Part shown: positions 57,480 to 64,000 of the stretch, piece after piece
Numbering within the stretch: position 1 is the first letter of the stretch
How the letters are laid out: each line of letters starts with the position of its first letter
DNA from: Mactromeris polynyma
Lineage: Eukaryota > Mollusca > Bivalvia > Venerida > Mactridae
Reading direction: 5' to 3'
Length of the DNA: 64,000 nucleotides
Assembly: GCA_032209605.1 (NCBI GenBank)
Contig: JASFXZ010000014.1
Location: forward strand, 18,371,231 to 18,435,230
Program-made: the position numbers and the translations under genes
Notes under the pieces: generated by a model
Databases searched by the model: none
Told to the model about the DNA's origin: nothing
What the model saw: only the letters and a program-made list of their open reading frames with translations

Positions 57480-57905
57480 TTGACATACAATACTGCTCCC
57501 AGCTTTCCAACGACAACAAAATATTGAAAATCAGAGAATGTTTTGTTGTTCGAATTAGACTCTGAAAATTGGCATTTTTCCGTTAATAAATTCCTAACTG
57601 TCTTGGTTCGAAAAACACGGCGGTAGGTATTAAAAATTCTCATTATTTACATATGTGAATCATGTTGATACTAGATTAAAGGTTATGCTCTCAGCTTTCC
57701 AAAAATACAAAATCATTGAAAATCGATGAATTGTCTGCGTCAAATGTCACTTTGAAAATGAGCAAATTTTAAGGTTCGAAAAACACGGCGGTGGATATTA
57801 GAATTCGTATTAATCAATTTATGTGCATAAAATTGGTACAAAATGAAAGATAATGCTCCCAGCTTTCTAACAATGAAAAAATATTGAAATGTGCTAGTTT
57901 TCCGA
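57480..57905. repeat. Divergent tandem repeat, about 175-195 bp, nearly three units
   Basis: The phrase tgctcccagctttcc occurs at about 57492, 57687 (tgctctcagctttcc) and 57862 (tgctcccagctttct), each followed by an aaaatattgaaa-like block. ttcgaaaaacacggcggt occurs at about 57607 and 57776. Old, diverged duplication with no coding frame. Confidence 0.85.
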
Positions 57906-58590
57906 AAATACTTGTTCAATATAACTTTGACTTTTCTCTATGTGTATATGCATAAATAATGTGTTATGTGTGTAATGCATCAATTGTACTTGTTACCATG
58001 TACACATATCTTACAAAGACAAAAACGTGAAATGTTTAATATATCACATGTTAAATAGCTCGTCAACTTTGTCTTGGCTAGCGCTAGCCTACATTTTTAC
58101 TTAATACATAAAGCATATTATCATTGTTCGGCAGATCGCATGCTGCGCGCGAGCTGTTGGATACGGTTACGGATTACCATATCTATTGTGTTTATTCGAA
58201 ATTATAGAACTTTCTTTTTAAAATCGTAAAAATGCTTGCACAATAGCTAATCCACATTCGATCTAAAAGTGCGTTCGAAAGTCTTTACCTCTGCACACAA
58301 ATGTGGTTTTAGCCCCTTTCTTTTTTCAATGTAACAAGTGACCTTAAAAAGTGAAGTAGAACTTACAGAAACATGATATTTACATCATGATAAAGTGGAA
58401 GGTTTGAGCTCAAACATTTGTATGCGTACGAATGATACATATAACATTTTTTGATTTATCGAGGTTAGAAGCCATTTTCCCTGTAACATTTGTTTGTTAT
58501 TGACGGTAATTCTAATGTAACAAACCCTGTCAAAAGGTGAATATTATTTTCAAAATAGAAGTTTATAAGTCGTACATGCTATGTTATATT
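57906..58590. other. Intergenic sequence without recognisable gene
   Basis: AT-rich. Nothing is recognised. Confidence 0.5.
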
Positions 58591-58603
58591 TATAATCTTA
58601 TTG

Positions 58604-58930
58604 TATTGTTTCGAGTTGAAACTCATCGAATATGCGGATTTATACCACGGACATATAAAACAAATATATCCTCATGCAGCACTAAGGTTTGATTATGTAA
58701 AAGCAAAAACTGTTTTTGATAAATTAGAAATGAATCTGTTTGTGGCAGGTGGAAAAACGGGTCGGCTGGAATTGTTCAAATGGATGATGTATATAGCCAG
58801 ATCATATGAATTTTATGAAATTATATCATTTTATGCTCCCGCAGTTCGAGAAATAGAACTGGGGCATGGTGATTGGGGTGATATTGGAATCCAATTGATG
58901 TATACCTCTCAAATTGCCCAACTACTATAG
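58604..58930 (+). CDS. Possible terminal exon of an unrecognised gene
   Basis: An open frame of about 109 codons without an ATG at its start. A pyrimidine/AG context (ttgtttcgag, about 58606-58615) could be a splice acceptor. The composition looks protein-like (LIEYADLYHGHIKQIYPHAA, KTGRLELFKWMMYIARSYEF, VREIELGHGDWGDIGIQLM), with normal Gly, Trp and charged residues. It ends at a TAG (58928), and aataaa follows about 210 bp later (59138), fit for polyadenylation. I recognise no family, and frames of this length also arise by chance in the window. Confidence 0.27.
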   Translation, partial: YCFELKLIEYADLYHGHIKQIYPHAALRFDYVKAKTVFDKLEMNLFVAGGKTGRLELFKWMMYIARSYEFYEIISFYAPAVREIELGHGDWGDIGIQLMYTSQIAQLL

Positions 58931-59137
58931 CAAAACAGTGCATTCATGGATATTATTTACTCACAAGGAGGCATGGTATTTATCGTCATCATGCGTTGTA
59001 CAATGTATCCTTAATCTACATAGTTTTCACAAAATATTGGTCAAGACAATAATGATAAGGCATATACTTTGTCAGAGATATGCTTGTGATTCGGTACGCT
59101 TCAATCGTAGGTCTTGTAGTCTAGCCATACTGTATAA

Positions 59138-59143
59138 ATAAAT
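59138..59143 (+). promoter_or_regulatory. Possible polyadenylation signal
   Basis: aataaa in tgtataaataaatgtag, downstream of the possible exon at 58604-58930. Such hexamers are frequent in AT-rich DNA. Confidence 0.25.
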
Positions 59144-59519
59144 GTAGAACAAAAGCAAATAATCAGTTAAACTATGTACATGTAATTATACTACGGGTTG
59201 TAATCTTAATTAATCTGCCTTTTACGAAATATTGGTATATGACAAAAACATACATGGGAAATTGTGACAATATGTCTGGAATTTACTATTACACAAGTAA
59301 TTTTTATTTTCAAACATTCCTCAGATCAAAAAAGAAAATTAGATTAGAGACATATCACGTGCTAATGTTCGAAAGGCTTATTGTTTAGTAAATATTGTTA
59401 TATAAAATCACATTGATATAAGATCTACTCGTCCCTTCACCACACTAAGAATGTTTTAAAGGAAAACTATCTAGACATTATTCGAATACTTACAATAATG
59501 TTTGTTGTTACGCATACGA
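59144..59519. other. Short intergenic stretch, nothing recognised
   Basis: AT-rich, without a gene or repeat. Confidence 0.5.
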
Positions 59520-59745
59520 TCGTCCCGCCCGATTACCTCAGTCGTTAGAGCACAATGCTGTCGTCGGGAAGGTCCGGGTTCGATTCCCGGGAAAGGCAGG
59601 TCATGTCCTTCCATGATATTTTGTTATGGTCATTTGTCCTCCACTTCAGATATATGTGGAGACGTTTAAGCTGCTTGCGGCAGGGCAAGTTAGAACTGGT
59701 TGACAATTGGTAAAAAATAGTTGAAAAAGGTGTTAAACTTTTATT
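59520..59745 (+). mobile_element. tRNA-headed SINE-like sequence
   Basis: The head at 59527-59600 has an A-box-like block (ttacctcagtcgttagagca) and an exact B box ggttcgattcc (59577-59587) inside a T-arm stem ccggg/cccgg. The acceptor stem does not pair properly and the anticodon arm is poor, so it is not a functional tRNA. About 140 bp of non-tRNA sequence follows (catgtccttcc...tgcttgcggcagggcaagtt...). This is the plan of a tRNA-derived SINE transcribed by RNA polymerase III. Confidence 0.6.
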
Positions 59746-60544
59746 TCATAATACATAAAACTACCTACCAAAAACACATTCTCGTTGGTGGTGTAGGTAT
59801 TTCGAACCTACATTCACCATGACATGCCGATAAACGTTGAAATGTTGACATCGACCTGGCCAAAAATACAAAAAACAAATTGTTTAGTACAGATATCGTC
59901 ACAAGCAGTCGTCGTTACTACATTGCGTGATTTAGGGAACAAGTACAGAGTTGTGGGTTTGCCAACGATGTTCGGACTATTTTGCATGATCATCATACAA
60001 CTTAAATGGATGTAAAGAACATTTATCTGTGTACAAACCTTTTCTCTTATAATTACTGTCAATTACGACAAGTATTCTTGACGAATATAATTATTTAAGC
60101 GAAAAAGGGGACTCGTTTTAACTTTAACTCGGTATATAATACGTTCTGACAAAGACCTTAATACCATAGGTCATTGGTTCTGACAACCGATATAGATAAT
60201 GAACTTAAATTACAAATACATGTCCATTGATAAAAGTTGTTTATAGTTAAACCAAGGCCAACACGACATTGGCAAGTGCTTCGTACAATGCATTCAAGTT
60301 GTAGCAATCAGTTGTGTAATAGTATTTGTTGGTAATCTGGTAGAGTTGTCTACCTTATCACATATAAAGCTGTGCATGCATTATCACAGGGTTAGTTAGA
60401 TACCCACACTCTTAGAATAAAGTAGCAGCATTTATAAACAATATAATACAAAGTCAATATCGGTATTGATATGCAATTACGATTTGGTGAAATTGTATAT
60501 ATAAATGACTTTAGGCCAGTGTGTTTCAACGATATTTTTCCACG
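59746..60544. other. Intergenic sequence without recognisable gene
   Basis: Overlapping short frames at 59814-60062 on both strands have no domain. Nothing else is seen. Confidence 0.5.
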
Positions 60545-63507
60545 AGCCAATGACACAACAACAGGACCAGGAGAGTCAGTGTCACAACAACAGGACCAGG
60601 GGAGTCAGTGATACAACAACAGGACCAGGGGAGTCAGTGTCACAACAACAGGACCAGGGGAGTCAGTGATACAACAACAGGACCAGGAGAGTCAGTGTCA
60701 CAACAACAGGACCTGGGGAGTCAGTGATACAACAACAGGACCAGGGGAGTCAGTGTCACAACAACAGGACCAGGGGAGTCAGTGATACAACAACAGGACC
60801 AGGAGAGTCAGTGTCATAACAACAGGACCAGGGGAGTCAGTGATACAACAACAGGACCAGGGTAGTCAGTGTCACAACAACAGGACCAGGGGAGTCAGTA
60901 ACAGGACCAGGGGAGTCAGTGATACAGCAACAGGACCAGGGGAGTCAGTGTCACAACAACAGGACCAGGGGAGCCAGTGACACAACAACAGGACCAGGGG
61001 AAACAGCGACACAATAAAAGGACCAGGGAAATCAGTGACACAACAACAGGACCAGGGGAGTCAGTGTCACAACAATAAGACCAGGGGAGTCAGTGTCACA
61101 ACAACAGGACCAGGGGAGCCAGTGACACAACAACAGGACCAGGGGAGTCAGTGTCAAAACAACAGAACCAGGGAGTCAGTGTCACAACAACACAACCAGG
61201 GGAGTCAGTGTCACAACAACAGTACCAGGAGAGTCAGTGTCACAACAACAGAACCAAGGGAGTCAGTGTCACAACAACAGGACCAGGGAAGTCAGTGTCA
61301 CAACAACAGAACCAGGAGAGTCAGTGCCACAACAACTGAACCAGGGGATTCAGTGTCACAACAACAGAACCAGGGGAGTCAGTGTCACAACAACAGAACC
61401 AGGAGAGTCAGTGTCACAACAACAGAACCAGGAGAGTCGGTGTCACAACAACAGAACCAGGGGAGTCAGTGTCACAACAACAGAACCAGGGGAGTCAGTG
61501 TCACAACAACAGAACCAGGAGAGTCAGTGTCACAACAACAGAACCAGGGGAGTCAGTGTCACAACAACAGAATCAGGAGAGTCGGTGTCACAACAAAAGA
61601 ACCAGGGGAGTCAGTGTCACATAAACAGAACCAGGGGAGTCAGTGTCACAACAACAGAACCAGGAGAGTCAGTGTCACAACAACAGAACCAGGGGAGTCA
61701 ATGTCACAACAACAGAACCAGGGGAGTCAGTGTCACAACAACAGGACCAGGGGAGTCAGTAACAGGACCAGGGGAGTCAGTGATACAAAAACAGGACCAC
61801 GGGAGTCAGTGTCACAACAACAGGACCAGGGGAGCCAGTGACACAACAACAGGACCAGGGGAAACAGCGACACAATAACAGGACCAGGGGAGTCAGTGAC
61901 ACAACAGAACCAGGGGAGTCAGTGATACAACAGCAGAACCAGGGGAGTCAGTGTCACAACAACAGGACCAGGGGAGTCAGTGATACAACAACACGACCAG
62001 GAGAGTCAGTGTCACAACAACAGGACCAGGGGAGTCAGTGATACAACAACAGGACCAGGGGAGTCAGTGTCACAACAACAGGACCAGGGGAGTCAGTGAT
62101 ACAACAACAGGACCAGGAGAGTCAGTGTCACAACAACAGGACCAGGGGAGTCAGTGATACAACAACAGAACCAGGGGAGTCAGTGACACAACAACAGAAC
62201 CAGGGGAGTCAGTGATACAACAACATGACCAGGAGAGCCAGTGACACAACAACAGAACCAGGAGAGCCAGTAACACAACAACAGAACCAGGGGAGTCAGT
62301 GTCACAACAACAGGACCAGGGGAGTCAGTAACAGGACCAGGGGAGTCAGTGATACAACAACAGGACCAGGGGAGTCAGTGTCACAACAACAGGACCAGGG
62401 GAGCCAGTGACACAACAACAGGACCAGGGAAAACAGCGACACAATAACAGGACCAGGGGAGTCAGTGACACAACAACAGGACCAGGGTAGTCAGTGATAC
62501 AACAACAGAACCAGGGGAGTCAGTGACACAACAACAGAACCAGGGGAGTCAGTGATACAACAACATGACCAGGAGAGCCAGTGACACAACAACAGAACCA
62601 GGAGAGCCAGTGACACAACAACAGAACCAGGGGAGTCAGTGACACAACAACAGAACAAGGGGAGTCAGTGATACACCAACAGGACCAGGAGAGTCAGTGT
62701 CACAACAACAGGACCAGGGGAGTCAGTGATACAACAACAGAACCAGGGGAGTCAGTGTCACAACAACAGGACCAGGGGAGTCAGTAACAGGACCAGGGGA
62801 GTCAGTGATACAACAACAGGACCAGGGGAGTCAGTGTCACAACAACAGGACCAGGGGAGCCAGTGACACAACAACAGGACCAGGGGAAACAGCGACACAA
62901 CAACAGGACCAGGGGAAACAGCGACACAATAACAGGACCAGGGGAGTCAGTGACACAACAACAGGACCAGGGGAGTCAGTGTCACAACAAAATTGGACCA
63001 GGGGAGCCAGTGACACTACAACACGACCAGCCGAGTCAGTGACACAACATCAAGACCAGCGGAAGTCATGGACAAAACAACAGGAACAGCGGGAGTCAGT
63101 GCCGCAACAAAATTGGACCAGGGGAGCCAGTGACACAAAATATGACCAGGGGAGTCAGTGCCGCAACAAAATAGGACTAGGGGAGTCAGTGCCGCAACAA
63201 AATAGGACCAGGGGAGTCAGTGCCGCGACAATAGGACCAGGGGAGTCAGTGCCGCAACAATAGGACCAGGAGAGTCAGTGCCGCGAAAATAGGTTTAGGG
63301 GAGTCAGTGCCGTGACAATAGGACCAGGGGAGTCAGTGCCGCGACAATAGGACGAGGGGAGTCAGTGCCGTGACAATAGGACCAGGGGAGTCAGTGCCGC
63401 GACAATAGGACCAGGGGAGTCAGTGCCGCGACAATCGGACCAGGGGAGTCAGTGCCGTGACAATAGGACCAGGGGAGTCAGTGCCGCGACAATAGGACCA
63501 GGGGAGT
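60545..63507. repeat. 29-bp minisatellite (caggaccaggggagtcagtg + tcacaacaa)
   Basis: About 100 units of 29 bp with local variants (gatacaacaa, gacacaacaa, aaccaggggag). Blocks of several variants recur in the same order (the gtcagtaacaggacc short unit and aaacagcgacacaa at about 60895-61030, 61755-61880, 62325-62450 and 62780-62940), showing higher-order duplication. The last part (about 63090-63507) has a gccgcgacaatagg form. Three turns of 29 bp make 29 codons, so the plus strand stays open for up to 268 codons as a Gln/Asn/Thr-rich repeat. There are no exon signals. Confidence 0.96.
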
Positions 63508-63514
63508 TTATGAT

Positions 63515-63985
63515 ATACATTGTATATAATTGTGTCCCTTTGGTCATGTGTAATAAGCTGGAACAAGTCTTATTACTTCAAAATAGTCGTGTGCAACGAA
63601 ATCAAGACATTTGTAAAGTCAAGATCGCCTTTAAGGTCACCTTGTTTGGACAATCACCTTACGTTAATGGCAAGTTATCAAACGTTCTGGTTGGTTGGTT
63701 TATCATAACGTGTGCTGATACAGGGTGTAGGCCTTAGCTTGTAAAAAGTGTGTTCATAAAGTTTCAATTTAGGGACAATGAAAATAATGCCGTGTACACC
63801 GGATTTATTTCCAAAAATGGAAGATACTGCTCTTTATGTTATAGCAATTTGTTCTCTCTCTTTTATTTTCAACTCTCACATAGAAGTAAACTATTCAGTA
63901 TTGGTCCATACCGACATAGATGGAAAGAGCATATAAAAAAACTAAAATTCAAACTTTGTGAACTAATTTATTCACACCCTGTACA
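63515..63985. mobile_element. Dispersed element, family C, copy 2
   Basis: Matches 28050-28875 but with a single copy of the 125-bp unit. The TIR part runs from tacagggtgt (63719) to caccctgta (63983), inverted partners with TA at the edges. The interior (tattggtccata, ggaaagagcat) is shared. Its left part starts eight bases after the 29-bp array ends. Confidence 0.75.
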
Positions 63986-64000
63986 TATATAATGATATTT

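Noticed and set aside
59770..59870. Second tRNA-like sequence (minus strand, T-arm-like gtaggttcgaaatacctac)
   Set aside because: The T-arm stem pairs well, but the A box, D arm and anticodon arm are poor, so it cannot be supported as a tRNA gene or SINE head.
61035..61878. Gln/Asn/Thr-rich open frame of 268 codons resembling a low-complexity secreted protein
   Set aside because: It is the 29-bp array read through three phases, with overlapping equivalent frames and no flanking coding evidence.

Overview
This is a eukaryotic, intron-era invertebrate genome window that is AT-rich and dominated by repeats. It has no bacterial operons, no Shine-Dalgarno-led genes and no rRNA. The mix of elements is typical of bivalve or other lophotrochozoan molluscs: CR1/Jockey-like LINEs, a DIRS-type tyrosine-recombinase retrotransposon, Ty3/gypsy remnants, a PIF/Harbinger remnant, palindromic MITEs with TA or TAA target duplications, a tRNA-headed SINE and many minisatellites. 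I infer a mollusc but cannot name a species.

Layout. 1-2091: 30/31-bp minisatellite. 3300-4075: 23/24-bp array. 4104-4192: small TA-flanked MITE. 5131-6880: 18-bp array. 7590-9112: minisatellite held between exact 20-bp terminal inverted repeats. 10965-18655: roughly 200 copies of a 39-bp satellite. 20394-20537: short inverted-repeat element. 21990-24950: decayed tyrosine recombinase plus SGNH-hydrolase-like element with nested inverted arms, next to a decayed gypsy gag. 25962-26985: 19-bp array. 28050-28875: dispersed element whose end was tandemly amplified (125-bp units). 29262-31639: PIF/Harbinger-like element with a HARBI1-type coding remnant and two nested inverted-repeat elements. 31690-35495: LINE, minus strand. 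37825-40581: the only convincing intact gene, a 918-residue protein with an LRAT/NlpC-type domain, membrane segments and two internal repeat tracts. 41900-45020: DIRS-like element. 45105-45495: Ulp1-like protease remnant. 50345-53660: second, related LINE. 54087-56150: gypsy pol remnant. 57480-57900: divergent tandem repeat. 59520-59745: SINE-like sequence. 60545-63507: 29-bp minisatellite. 63515-63985: second copy of the 28-kb element.

Tandem arrays make up about 18 kb of the 64 kb. Nearly all long open frames in those arrays come from repeat units whose length lets a frame stay open. They should not be read as genes.

The retroelements are all broken (frameshifts, stops, truncations, a missing catalytic region in the integrase), so none looks autonomous. 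The LRAT-like gene is uninterrupted over 2.75 kb despite carrying 36-bp and 24-bp repeats, both multiples of three, which suggests selection on its frame. Coordinates of decayed elements were estimated by reading translations by eye and are approximate.
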